Below, in pieces: positions 1 through 8,525 of a stretch of DNA of 64,000 nt. The stretch lies in contig NZ_CP129683.1 of NCBI RefSeq assembly GCF_041080835.1, positions 1,116,001 through 1,180,000 on the forward strand. Reading direction: 5' to 3'. The position numbers and the translations under genes were made by a program. Below the pieces are notes generated by a model that saw only the letters and a list, made by a program, of their open reading frames with translations, made no database searches and was not told the DNA's origin. How positions within the stretch are numbered: position 1 is the stretch's first letter; the number at the start of each line of letters is the position of its first letter. This stretch comes from Bifidobacterium sp. WK012_4_13 (GTDB taxonomy: Bacteria > Actinomycetota > Actinomycetes > Actinomycetales > Bifidobacteriaceae).

Positions 1-246
1 CGTCACATACGGGACAAGTGCGATCAATGCGGAAACGACATTGATCAATCCCACGAGTGTCAGAGAGCCACGAACCGGATGTAGCAACGTGCCCAGTCTG
101 TGTAATCCTCGATCCGATGGTTGCCGGGAATTATCCTTGCCGTTCATGCCTGAATCCAGATCGGTGTGGGGATTCGGTTTCGGCGAAGAAGAAGCTTCGC
201 CATTGTTTCTCGCGCGCGAGAGTGCCATGTCAAATTGACTTTCCAT
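1..246 (-). CDS. N-terminus of a probable ABC exporter (permease/ATPase type), cut by window edge
   Basis: The first 82 residues read without a stop from an ATG at 246 on the minus strand to the window edge. About 50 polar residues (Ser, Asn, Asp rich) are followed by a segment beginning LGTLLHPVRGSLTL and continuing into a long hydrophobic stretch ending VSALIALVPYVT. That 'L..P.RG.L' lead into the first membrane helix is typical of the ABC exporter transmembrane domain, as in siderophore and multidrug exporters. No ATPase motif can be seen because the gene runs off the window, so the family call rests on the N-terminus only. Shorter starts at internal Met codons are possible. What it exports cannot be judged. 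Confidence 0.45.
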   Translation of the reverse strand, partial: MESQFDMALSRARNNGEASSSPKPNPHTDLDSGMNGKDNSRQPSDRGLHRLGTLLHPVRGSLTLVGLINVVSALIALVPYVT

Positions 247-1321
247 AGTAATCGTTCATTGCCACATCCATACTTGAAAACCCCAACGCGAATGCGGCAC
301 ATGAGTAATATCGTCCGAGCATCAATTTTATTGATACCAATTATCATTAATAACAACGCTACCCGTTCACGTTGACACACGCAATGGTCTGTCGGCATTG
401 GATTGAAAAACCATAGAACGGTGCTTTGTCCATCATCGATCAGCCCCGGCTCGAAGGCGCCTTTGGCCTTCAACGAGCGGACCACTTGGCGCGCAGCATT
501 CAATCCGTCGGCGTTCAGCAGCCCATCATGAATGCCGATCACACCTTTCGGATCAGGCAGGCGCAGAACGATCGGCGATGAGCGACGGTGGATGGACACG
601 CTCGAGACGCTCGAGACGCCCGATTCGATCATCTGCAGATGGCGCCATCACTGGCAGAAGATCCGTGCTCGCTGCGTTCAGACGATTTGCCCTGATTTCG
701 CAAGCATGGGCATATCGCATGCATTCGCATACGCCGCTGTCTCGGGGAATGCGATGGGCACCATCTGCGCAGGAATATGTCCGATTTTATGGCCAGTACC
801 TCTCTCAGCATTGACTTGAGGTTCCATTCCACCATCCTCATACGAACACAAGGAGACCACGTCAATCATTCCATCGGACCATGTGCGTGCAAGCGAGTGA
901 CTTCGTCTTATCAGCGATCAACGATTCATTCACTCACAAAAGACTGCATTGCTCCAGGGGATCTGTCTCAGATTGACATGCTGCGCACCTATGGACTCCT
1001 CCGGCCAGGAACCAGGCGGAGATTCAGCAATGTGATTGACATGTGATTGACATGCAAGAAGGTGAGCATGTCAGGCGGAGCCAATCGGTCAAGTCTTCGA
1101 CACATCCTCCACAGAGTCAATGATTGTCCCGATGTCAACACTTCGAAGCCCCGAGGAAGTTTGCATATGCCCAAGAAAACATATACGTTAACCTCTTGAA
1201 GGGAAACTTCTTCTACGCCGATTATCAATGATGAATCGGCAGAACTTATCTTATAGGGGACGATGGTGCCTCCTGACCGACATTGGCCAGCGACACTGTC
1301 GTATAGGCATAAGGAGCTGGA
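247..1321. other. 1.07 kb without a recognisable intact gene
   Basis: Open frames here are short and none resembles a known family with confidence. On the minus strand, roughly 370-600 reads as a fairly protein-like stretch (contains VLRLPDPKGVIGIHDG and GLIDDGQSTVLWFF), which may be a remnant of a degraded gene upstream of the truncated exporter; I do not recognise the family. Small tandem duplications occur at 600-620 (ACGCTCGAG twice) and 1031-1052. The last 150 bases, rich in AT around 1165-1255, presumably carry the promoter of the GH65 gene, but no convincing -35/-10 pair was found. Confidence 0.4.
1031..1052. repeat. 11-bp tandem duplication
   Basis: TGTGATTGACA occurs twice in direct tandem. 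It lies about 270 bp upstream of the GH65 gene and has no evident function. Confidence 0.7.
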
Positions 1322-4300
1322 GTGCATCATACAAGAATGCTGCAGTCTCGAACGAGAACATTACTGGGGATGATCATGGGAACGGCAATGTGTGTTTCAG
1401 GTGGCGCAGTGGCTACATCAGCGGTAGGCGCTGACTCGGTGAGCGATACGGCACCATCACAATGGGAAATGTCCACGACAAACCCATTCAACGGGCAATA
1501 TTATCCGACCTATACAGGAAACGGCTATTTTGCAGCGCGCGTACCCGCACAAGGTCAGGGTTTCAGCAGCGCCAATGTTCCAACATCGTTCCAAATACAA
1601 GGTTTCTACACCAGTCAGAGCGACACCAACCAGTGGCGTGTCGGCGGTCCTGCATGGACGGGATTGAATGTTGCCGACAGCTCAGGCTCATTCAACGATG
1701 CATTCAAATCATCGTGCGCATTCGGCGCATACTGCCAGTTGGAGGATGGGTTGCTCAGCGGTGGACTGTCGAGCGGGAACGATCATGGCGGCTATCAGGG
1801 CAGCGGCTTTGTGCAGGGATTCGGCAGCGGCTCAGCGAAGGCGACGCTCACCTTGAGCGGCGTGAGCGAAGCCGGCATATACGACCTTGTGGTGAGATAT
1901 GCGGCAGGTGATCCAGGAGACGGCAGCTCGAATGCACGAACCGTTCTGGTTTCCGCAGGCGATGCACAGCACAGGCTCACTCTGGAACCTATCGAAGACG
2001 GCAGCTGGGATACGTGGAAAATTGCCACCATCGCCGTGTCCGTTCCAGCGACTGCAATTTCCGATGGAAAGGTTCAGCTCAGCATTGCCGGCGTTGGCAA
2101 TGGCTCCGATCCTCAACAGGATAGCCGCGTCAACATCGATGCAGCTGCATTGGTCAAGGCAGGTGCTGCGCCCGAAGCCACGCCGAGTGGCTCAACGCCC
2201 GAAGAGCATAGGCTGAGCGATTACAAACAGACGCTGAATATGAAGACCGGTGCCATCACCACACATGCCAGATGGACATCCGTGTCAGGCAATGTCGCTG
2301 ACGTGGCATACACGGTGCTGCCGAGCCGCGCCAACGACCAGCTGGGTCTGGTCAACGTGACAGTGACGCCAATCGTGTGGAAGCACGCCGACGAGCCGCT
2401 TGTCGTCACCGATTCGCTGGACACGCAGGCTGCCAGCAATGCGAGCTTCGACCGGTCATCTGACGCACAGGCCCATCGCATTGCCCTGACGACAACGCTT
2501 GACGGAACCGGTCAACGTGCAACGTATGTCTCCAAGCTTCAAGGTTCGGGCACATTGCAGCAGTCAGGGCTCGACGGCGACGGAGCCATCGAACAGACAC
2601 TCAGTGCAAACGTTGAGACCGGCAAGAGCTACAGTTTCACCAAATTCGTAGGACTGGCAACCAATCAGGACACGAGTGAGAATACCGTTGCACAGACGAC
2701 CGCCGCAGCGACTGCAGTGGCCGAGCAAGCAGCCTCGCAGGGATTGGACGCGGCCATAACGGCAAGCGATGCCGCATGGGCAGCCCTGTGGCAGGGTGAC
2801 ATTGAAATCACCGGAGACGACCAGCTGCAAAGTCAGGTCAGGGCGAGCAGGTTCTATCTGTTGGCCAGCGTCGGCGAGCGCGCATGGTCGCCGTCCCCTG
2901 CCGGTCTGTCTTCTGACAGCTATGCAGGGCACGTATTCTGGGATACCGAGACGTGGATGTGGCCGTCCATCGTCGCGCAGGATCCCAGCATCGCCAAGGC
3001 AATCCTGCAATACCGAGCCGACCGCCTAAGTTCGACCGATGGCGCCGCCTTCAACGCCTTGAACAATTATGAATGGGATGCAGCAACGAAAAGCTATGTG
3101 AAGAAAAGCTATGGCGATGGCTCGGCGCTGCGCTTCCCTTGGGAAGGCGGGCTCAATGGCAAGGAACAGACCAGCTCGTATTTCTTCGGCGGTCACGAAA
3201 TCCACATTACAGCCGATGTCGCACTCGCCTTCTGGCAATACTATGAGGCAACGGGAGACGTCGCCTGGTTGAAGAGCACCGGCTACAAAGTCATTGCCGG
3301 AGCGGCCAACTTCTGGGTTGCGCGGTCATATAAGGGCACGGACGGCAAATATCACATCGATGATGTCACTCCCCCAGACGAGTGGTCCAGCAATGGCGAG
3401 ACCGGACGTAACGATTCGGCATATACCAATGTCGCCGCGTCGAAAACCCTTGCCATCGCCACCCAGGCAGCTTCCATCGTTGGCAAGAATGCCAACGCCG
3501 CATGGCAGGAGCGAAGCGGGCACTTCGACATTCCTCAAGACACGCAGCGCAACATCACGAAGGAATATGCGAACTATGACGGCACGGGCATCAAGCAGGC
3601 CGATGCGGTGATGCTGAGCTATCCCTGGCAGAACGAACAGTCGGCGGAACGCACGGCGAACGATCTTGACTACTATTCGACGAAGGTCAACGAGGATGCG
3701 AGCCCGTCGATGACCGATGCCATTCACTCGATCGTTGCGGCCGAGCTTGGCCGATCCGATGAGGCGATGTGGTATACGCAGCGCAGCTCGACAGGCTTCA
3801 TGCGAGGACCGTTCAACCAGTTCACCGAGGAACGCGGCGGCGGCAGCGCCTTCACCTTCCTCACCGGAGCCGGTGGGTTTCTGCAGGAGTTCTATTACGG
3901 ATACACCGGACTTCGCTGGGGCACGAATGGCATAACGCTCAACCCCATTCTGCCAGGCAGCTTGAAGACCATCACCATCAAAGGCATGCATTATCAAGGC
4001 AGCACTTTTGATATCGCCATCACACCGCAACGCACCACGGTGAGTGTGACCGCAGGCAACGCTCTCAATGTCACGAATCGCGGAACTGCCGCGGTTGGCA
4101 AGCCATTGACCTTCGCCACACGCACGCCATCCGCACATGACGGGTATGGCACGCTGATCGGCTCGATTTCGACCCCTGCCGGTGGAGATAATGGCTCGGG
4201 AAGCTATGTGTATCCGACTGATTCGGTGTTCACCAAGAATTCCTTCGACCTCAACACCTTCAAGGTGTACAAGGATGGGAAGAACATCAGATTCGTGTCA

Positions 4301-5152
4301 CAGGTAGACGGTCAGATCTTAAACCCGTGGGCGCTGGAGGGCATGAGTCTGCAACTCATGCACATCTATATCCGTACCGACGCACATGCCTCGACCAAGC
4401 CCACGAAAGCCGTTGCCGGCACGAACATCAACACTGACGGCGCGTGGCAATATGTCGCGATTGCCAATCCCCGAACGCAAACCGGCGCGATCGGCTCGAC
4501 GGGACTCTTCGCTGCGGACGGCACGCGCATTGCGAACGCATCGCTCAGCGTTCGCGAGCAGAAGGACATCGTGCTCACGATTCCTGCGAGCGCCTTCAAG
4601 AACGTTGACCTGTCGAAGGCGGCGTTCCAGATCGATATGATGAGCGCTTCTGAAAGCACGGAAGGCGTCAACAACATTCGGCCGGTGGTCTCGTGCGACA
4701 CGGCTGCCGATGCAGTCAAAGAATGGCGTTTCTGCGGTGGTCTGGGATCGGTCACGAACACGAGCCCCTATGACAGCGACACGACTGACCCGAATGTCAT
4801 CAAGGCGATATTGCCGAAGAGCGTGAAGGCATCAGAGGTGTTGAAGCCAAAAGCTGGTGGTGCAGTGCTGCCGTTCGTCACCTTGGAAGCAGCTCACCAA
4901 GTGCAGCCAACGCCAACGCCCGACTCGTCGCCAAGCTCCGGTACAGCCGGCAACGCTGCAAGCAGTGGTGCCGGCACCGGAGCAGCCAACACGACAGCGA
5001 AGCCATCCGGCAACTCGCAGACACGCAGCAAGCCATCTGCATTGGCGAAAACCGGCCTGAACCTTGGGTCCATCAGCGCTGCGGTCATTGCCATGCTGGC
5101 CGCTGGAATCAGCGTGTTCGCCATCTCACGCATGCGGAAATCTCAGCGCTGA
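1322..5152 (+). CDS. Secreted, wall-anchored GH65 glycoside hydrolase with carbohydrate-binding modules
   Basis: 1276 residues from a GTG that has a good Shine-Dalgarno (AAGGAG, 6-nt spacing). Residues 1-37 form a signal peptide. A CBM35/CBM6-like region follows at roughly 140-280 (from QLEDGLLSGG). The catalytic part resembles GH65 (acid trehalase, kojibiosidase, protein-glucosylgalactosylhydroxylysine glucosidase): HVFWDTETWMWPS, then PPDEW with E687 as the likely general acid, then NDSAYTN. From about 935 there is a glucodextranase C-terminal-like module, homologous to that of the GH49 protein at 8526. The end is a Ser/Ala/Pro-rich wall spacer, LAKTG at 1241-1245, a membrane helix and a basic tail, a sortase sorting signal. 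Substrate is unproven; GH65 hydrolases act on alpha-1,1, -1,2 or -1,3 glucosides, and the neighbourhood suggests branched dextran. Confidence 0.88.
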   Translation: MHHTRMLQSRTRTLLGMIMGTAMCVSGGAVATSAVGADSVSDTAPSQWEMSTTNPFNGQYYPTYTGNGYFAARVPAQGQGFSSANVPTSFQIQGFYTSQSDTNQWRVGGPAWTGLNVADSSGSFNDAFKSSCAFGAYCQLEDGLLSGGLSSGNDHGGYQGSGFVQGFGSGSAKATLTLSGVSEAGIYDLVVRYAAGDPGDGSSNARTVLVSAGDAQHRLTLEPIEDGSWDTWKIATIAVSVPATAISDGKVQLSIAGVGNGSDPQQDSRVNIDAAALVKAGAAPEATPSGSTPEEHRLSDYKQTLNMKTGAITTHARWTSVSGNVADVAYTVLPSRANDQLGLVNVTVTPIVWKHADEPLVVTDSLDTQAASNASFDRSSDAQAHRIALTTTLDGTGQRATYVSKLQGSGTLQQSGLDGDGAIEQTLSANVETGKSYSFTKFVGLATNQDTSENTVAQTTAAATAVAEQAASQGLDAAITASDAAWAALWQGDIEITGDDQLQSQVRASRFYLLASVGERAWSPSPAGLSSDSYAGHVFWDTETWMWPSIVAQDPSIAKAILQYRADRLSSTDGAAFNALNNYEWDAATKSYVKKSYGDGSALRFPWEGGLNGKEQTSSYFFGGHEIHITADVALAFWQYYEATGDVAWLKSTGYKVIAGAANFWVARSYKGTDGKYHIDDVTPPDEWSSNGETGRNDSAYTNVAASKTLAIATQAASIVGKNANAAWQERSGHFDIPQDTQRNITKEYANYDGTGIKQADAVMLSYPWQNEQSAERTANDLDYYSTKVNEDASPSMTDAIHSIVAAELGRSDEAMWYTQRSSTGFMRGPFNQFTEERGGGSAFTFLTGAGGFLQEFYYGYTGLRWGTNGITLNPILPGSLKTITIKGMHYQGSTFDIAITPQRTTVSVTAGNALNVTNRGTAAVGKPLTFATRTPSAHDGYGTLIGSISTPAGGDNGSGSYVYPTDSVFTKNSFDLNTFKVYKDGKNIRFVSQVDGQILNPWALEGMSLQLMHIYIRTDAHASTKPTKAVAGTNINTDGAWQYVAIANPRTQTGAIGSTGLFAADGTRIANASLSVREQKDIVLTIPASAFKNVDLSKAAFQIDMMSASESTEGVNNIRPVVSCDTAADAVKEWRFCGGLGSVTNTSPYDSDTTDPNVIKAILPKSVKASEVLKPKAGGAVLPFVTLEAAHQVQPTPTPDSSPSSGTAGNAASSGAGTGAANTTAKPSGNSQTRSKPSALAKTGLNLGSISAAVIAMLAAGISVFAISRMRKSQR

Positions 5153-5183
5153 TGTATTGATGCACCGCTGCGTTGAGAAGTGC

Positions 5184-5215
5184 CAGCGGGTGAACGTGTC
5201 AGCGGGTGAACGTGT
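5184..5215. repeat. 16-bp tandem duplication
   Basis: CAGCGGGTGAACGTGT occurs twice head to tail just after the GH65 stop codon. It immediately precedes the 5214-5250 stem-loop. Confidence 0.8.
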
Positions 5216-5250
5216 CAGCACATCAGCGAAGCATTGGCCGATGTGCTGAC
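5214..5250. terminator. Stem-loop between convergent genes
   Basis: GTCAGCACAT (5214-5223) pairs perfectly with ATGTGCTGAC (5241-5250) across a 17-nt loop. It lies between the ends of the GH65 gene and the leftward membrane-protein gene, so it could serve both strands. There is no U-tract, so it is at best a weak intrinsic terminator. Confidence 0.5.
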
Positions 5251-5253
5251 ATG

Positions 5254-6492
5254 TCATGCGATGGAGAAGGCTATTACCAACACCATACCGGCACATGCGG
5301 AGCTGACGACCATCAATGACTTGGTCAGCCGTGGCAACCTCAATACTGCAGTGATTGCTGCGGCAACTGCAAGACATGCGGACACTGGCACCCCCACCAG
5401 CGCAATCATTCTGATTATGTCCAGTGTCTGCTGGCTGGTGCAACTGTCAATCAGACCGCCGCTGGCGCTTGCGGAAAAAGCCGGACACAGCTTGATCATG
5501 GTGGTGTGCAACGTTGAATATTGCACACAGGACAGGAATGCAAGCAGCACGACGAAGAGCTGAGCAATCAGACCTTGGGGAATGCGGTCTTTCCACTTGG
5601 CATCTGCCGTTGGAACGGTGGCGTCTGTTGCAGCACCAGCACTTGTTGCAGCAATGTCACTTGCAATAGCACTGGCACCATTCACAGTCTCACTCGCGGC
5701 AAGCCAAACGTGGATACGCTGCAATGCAAACGTGGCCGCAGAACACATGATCGCCCCAAACAATCCTCCAGACACGGTGAATGAACCAACCAGGCTCACT
5801 TGCGTGAACAATACAGGCCCAAAACCGATCAGCAGAGCGGGAACGCAGGCGCTCACGATAGGGCCCATCAACGCCAACACCCGTAATGCCACAAACGCCA
5901 TCAGCCACCACACCACGACCAACGCAGCCATGCCAAGCTCGCCCGAAATAATCACAAGAGCCGCGACGGCAACGCATGAGAGGACGATGCAGGCTGCATT
6001 GACCTTGTCGACATAGCGGAAATGGTCGCCGTGCCCATTCTCAACGTTCCCACGCTGATGCCAGCGCGACAATCGTTCAGCCGTGTGCGTGAACGCGATG
6101 GCGAACAGAACGGCACAGCACACGCAGCTCAAGGTCACCAACAGAAACCATGATGGCGCCGTGACGCACAGACCGTTCTCTCCCGTCTGTGCCGGTCGAC
6201 TCCCAAGCGCAGGGCAATTCGGGTGCAACATCATACCGCCCCAAATATCAACATACAGCGGAGAAAACGACGTGCCCGCGCCGACAAGCGAAGAAATGGC
6301 GGCCATGAGACCCATGCCCACCACGGCCGCCTTGGCCTTAGTTGGCACCGAACCAAGCGCACTGGCTTCGTTGTATTGCACTCGTTTGCCATGTAAAGTC
6401 GTTGCTGCGGGATTGGTGGTCTGAGCTTCGTCCGGATGTACTGCCGATGGTGCCAATACCGATGGCTTGGATCTTGATGGTTTCATCGCCAT
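5254..6492 (-). CDS. Polytopic membrane protein of unknown function
   Basis: 412 residues. The ATG at 6492 is chosen because AGAAGG sits 5 nt upstream; the frame is open for 23 codons further but without such a site. A polar N-terminus of about 50 residues is followed by around eight hydrophobic segments (for example GMGLMAAISSLVGAG, FLLVTLSCVCCAVLFAIAF, AACIVLSCVAVAALVII, and a last one at the C-terminus). A cysteine-containing loop, LHPNCPALGSRPAQ, and an Ala/Thr-rich loop near 290-320 lie between helices. I recognise no family. It stands between the two surface glycosidases and converges on the GH65 gene; nothing ties it to sugar use. Confidence 0.7.
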   Translation of the reverse strand: MAMKPSRSKPSVLAPSAVHPDEAQTTNPAATTLHGKRVQYNEASALGSVPTKAKAAVVGMGLMAAISSLVGAGTSFSPLYVDIWGGMMLHPNCPALGSRPAQTGENGLCVTAPSWFLLVTLSCVCCAVLFAIAFTHTAERLSRWHQRGNVENGHGDHFRYVDKVNAACIVLSCVAVAALVIISGELGMAALVVVWWLMAFVALRVLALMGPIVSACVPALLIGFGPVLFTQVSLVGSFTVSGGLFGAIMCSAATFALQRIHVWLAASETVNGASAIASDIAATSAGAATDATVPTADAKWKDRIPQGLIAQLFVVLLAFLSCVQYSTLHTTMIKLCPAFSASASGGLIDSCTSQQTLDIIRMIALVGVPVSACLAVAAAITAVLRLPRLTKSLMVVSSACAGMVLVIAFSIA

Positions 6493-6701
6493 GCATACCT
6501 TCTTCTCTCCACATGTCCGGCAGGGCAGCAACAGCCTAGTCTCTTGATCGCTTGACCACACCGATGCATCATGCCTTCTGCCATCTTATGCCGCTCCCGT
6601 AACTCTGCCTTGGCCAACGCACAATCACACTGCAAGACTCATTCCATCGTTCCAGCAGTTATAGCCAGCCGATACATGGTCTTCCCACTACAATCGAAGC
6701 C

Positions 6702-7073
6702 ATGATAAGCGATGAAACGATTCAGGCCATTCGTGACTTCACGACGCAACGCGATTGGGATCAATACCACACCCCCGAAAATCTAGCGAAATCAATCTCG
6801 ATCGAGGCCGCCGAGCTACTTGAATGTTTTCAATGGACAACCCATCGCGATCGGCATGAAGACGCTGTCAACGACACTCATGTGGCGGAAGAGCTGGCTG
6901 ACGTGCTGACGTATTGCATCATGATGGCCGATCGCATGGGGTTCGATCTCGATGAGATCATCAATGCAAAGCTCGATATGACCAAGAAGAAGTATCCGGT
7001 GAACTCGGTTCGAGATAATTTCGAAGCATACCAAGCACTGCATCAATCGGCGCGGTCGCAGACAGAAAGCTGA
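6702..7073 (+). CDS. MazG-like nucleotide pyrophosphohydrolase
   Basis: 123 residues, all one MazG/all-alpha NTP pyrophosphatase domain of the short RS21-C6 (dCTPase) type. The metal-binding motif is visible: EAAELLE around residues 35-41 and EELADVLTY around 64-72, preceded by DWDQYHTPENLAKS. The family hydrolyses (d)NTPs to NMP and pyrophosphate and cleans non-canonical or excess nucleotides from the pool. It ends 4 bp from the convergent tenA stop. The start ATG is the only sensible one. Exact substrate is unknown. Confidence 0.88.
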   Translation: MISDETIQAIRDFTTQRDWDQYHTPENLAKSISIEAAELLECFQWTTHRDRHEDAVNDTHVAEELADVLTYCIMMADRMGFDLDEIINAKLDMTKKKYPVNSVRDNFEAYQALHQSARSQTES

Positions 7074-7076
7074 CAC

Positions 7077-7790
7077 TCAGGCCATCGTGCTCGCCTGCAA
7101 CGCTTGGTTTTCAAAATCGTTCCATGTGAGCTGGCGGCTGGCAGCATCCCAGAAATACCATTCGAACAGGCAGCTGCGGTGGAAGTTGTCGCGTGCGCGC
7201 TTGAGCTGGACTTCACTCGCAGACTCGGCCTCTCTGTCCATCACGGCAAAGAACCTTGCCGATATGCCGTCTGGCCCGGCCAAGGTTGGCTCCTGTACAT
7301 CCACCACCCATTGATAGAAGCCATTGTCTGGTTTGACTTTACCGGTCGACGCTAGGTATCTGCCCAGTTCAACGTACATCCAGATTCCAGCTTGGAAGGG
7401 TGTCAGCATATCCAGAAGGTCACCGTCGCGAGTTTGCGACAGCAGATGTTCTCGGTAGAAACTTGTGACTGGTTGTATGGTCTGCTTGCGTTGCAGCGAC
7501 CAATCGGCGTGCAAAGTTTTCGAGAGGCTTTCATATAGCTCATTCACAGTCTGTAAGTGCGATTGCAACTGGTCGGTGAACAGCCGCTGGTCCGCAATGC
7601 TCGCGCTCTTCGCGATCAGCTGCGTCTGCACATAGGTTTCCGCGTCCGTATAATGCAGATCCTGTTGAATGTAATAGTTCATCGCTTCCCTGGAAAGCCG
7701 GCCGTGAACCACATCCTGTATGAAACTGCACTGTTCGTTGGCTTGCAGCAATGGTTGCTCCTGCTGAATCAATGATTGCGAGAATGACAT
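7077..7790 (-). CDS. tenA: TenA family thiamin-salvage protein (lacks the catalytic cysteine)
   Basis: 237 residues from the ATG at 7790, preceded by AAAGGGGAAACG; the frame extends upstream but would run into the leader. The fold signature includes FIQDVVHGRLSREAMNYYIQQD, with Asp at 44, and a C-terminal FEWYFWD. Classical TenA hydrolyses thiamin or aminomethyl-pyrimidine with Cys135 in an LPC-x-W-x-Y-x-E motif. Here the matching stretch is PFQAGIWMYVELG, with Gly at 135, so it belongs with the cysteine-less (TenA_E-like) branch whose chemistry is less defined. Control by a TPP riboswitch plus terminator (7979-8117) confirms a thiamin-related role. It appears monocistronic. Confidence 0.9.
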   Translation of the reverse strand: MSFSQSLIQQEQPLLQANEQCSFIQDVVHGRLSREAMNYYIQQDLHYTDAETYVQTQLIAKSASIADQRLFTDQLQSHLQTVNELYESLSKTLHADWSLQRKQTIQPVTSFYREHLLSQTRDGDLLDMLTPFQAGIWMYVELGRYLASTGKVKPDNGFYQWVVDVQEPTLAGPDGISARFFAVMDREAESASEVQLKRARDNFHRSCLFEWYFWDAASRQLTWNDFENQALQASTMA

Positions 7791-7978
7791 CGTTTCCCCT
7801 TTGCTTGCGGCATGTCGCCACAGTTTTGACGCAATCTGGCGTGAAGACAACTTGAAAGCAACCGCATGCCATTCCAAGATCGCCATGAACCGCACTCGAA
7901 TCAACCCTCAATCGGTTTGCACTCGATTGGAAACCGACAGGAAAGCCTTGGGTAGGCGTTCGCTGATTCCAGACAAAC

Positions 7979-8014
7979 AAAAAGTCCACTCTTCTCGCGA
8001 TGAAAAGTGGACTT
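7979..8014 (-). terminator. Rho-independent terminator of the TPP riboswitch expression platform
   Basis: Read on the minus strand, AAGTCCACT (8014-8006) pairs with AGTGGACTT (7990-7982) and is followed at once by a T-run (7983-7979, then TTTG). It lies between the thiamin aptamer and the tenA start, the arrangement expected for transcriptional attenuation by bound thiamin pyrophosphate. Confidence 0.88.
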
Positions 8015-8045
8015 CAGCACGTTGACAACAACGTGATGCTGGAAC

Positions 8046-8117
8046 GGTCTTCCTACGGCAGTGCTAACTGCGTCAGGTTCCATGGGTATATCTCAGCTTG
8101 TGCAAGCACCCCAGACC
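8046..8117 (-). promoter_or_regulatory. TPP (THI-element) riboswitch upstream of tenA
   Basis: On the minus strand the conserved blocks occur in order: GGGGTGC, CAAGCTGAGA, ATACCC, GAACCTGA, CAGTTAG, GTAGGAA. The closing helix pairs GGTCT (8117-8113) with AGACC (8050-8046). A TATAGT hexamer some 10 nt upstream could be the -10 box. High thiamin pyrophosphate would favour the downstream terminator and switch tenA off. Confidence 0.95.
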
Positions 8118-8383
8118 ACAGACTATATGTAATTATCACGTTCATTGAAGGCTTGTGCACAGCAATTGTCAAATGAGACCCGTTTCCCGGCGCTTGCACG
8201 CGCATCTCGAGGATTGAGTCCGTGTACGATCGCGTCGTGAAAGTACTGTTTGGAATTCTGGTCACCAAGCAAGCAGTCTGACAATCAAGCAACTACGGTA
8301 ATCCTTCTGCAAAATAAACCGTCATGTTTTCGTATATCATGATAGTTTTTGCGCAAGGATTTCATTGCGTTACACTATATATT

Positions 8384-8485
8384 AGGTCATTTCGCATCGT
8401 CGTGATATGGTCGAATTAGGTCATTTCGCTTCGTCGTGATATGGTCGAATTAGGTCATTTCGCTTCGTCGTGATATGGTCGAAAC
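8384..8485. repeat. Three tandem 34-bp repeats upstream of the GH49 gene
   Basis: Units at 8384-8417, 8418-8451 and 8452-8485 are near identical; they begin AGGTCATTTCGC and end GATATGGTCGAA. Unit 1 differs from unit 2 by a single base; unit 3 differs only in its last two. The array ends 40 bp before the GH49 start codon and directly follows an AT-rich stretch (TACACTATATATT) that could be a promoter. Repeated regulator sites or a leader repeat are the likely roles. Confidence 0.95.
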
Positions 8486-8525
8486 AGATTATGGGGATCA
8501 ATATATTTGGAAGATAGAGGTTTTT

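Noticed and set aside
144..632. 162-codon minus-strand frame near the left edge
   Set aside because: It runs out of frame through the better supported N-terminus of the truncated exporter. The middle part looks protein-like but no family could be named, so it is mentioned only as a possible remnant.
3326..4138. 270-codon open frame antisense to the GH65 gene
   Set aside because: It mirrors the codon pattern of the plus-strand enzyme, is Arg/Ala rich without family features, and lies wholly inside a clear GH65 catalytic domain.
8384..8485. CRISPR-like array
   Set aside because: The 34-bp units abut with no spacers between them, and no cas genes are present, so this is a plain tandem repeat.
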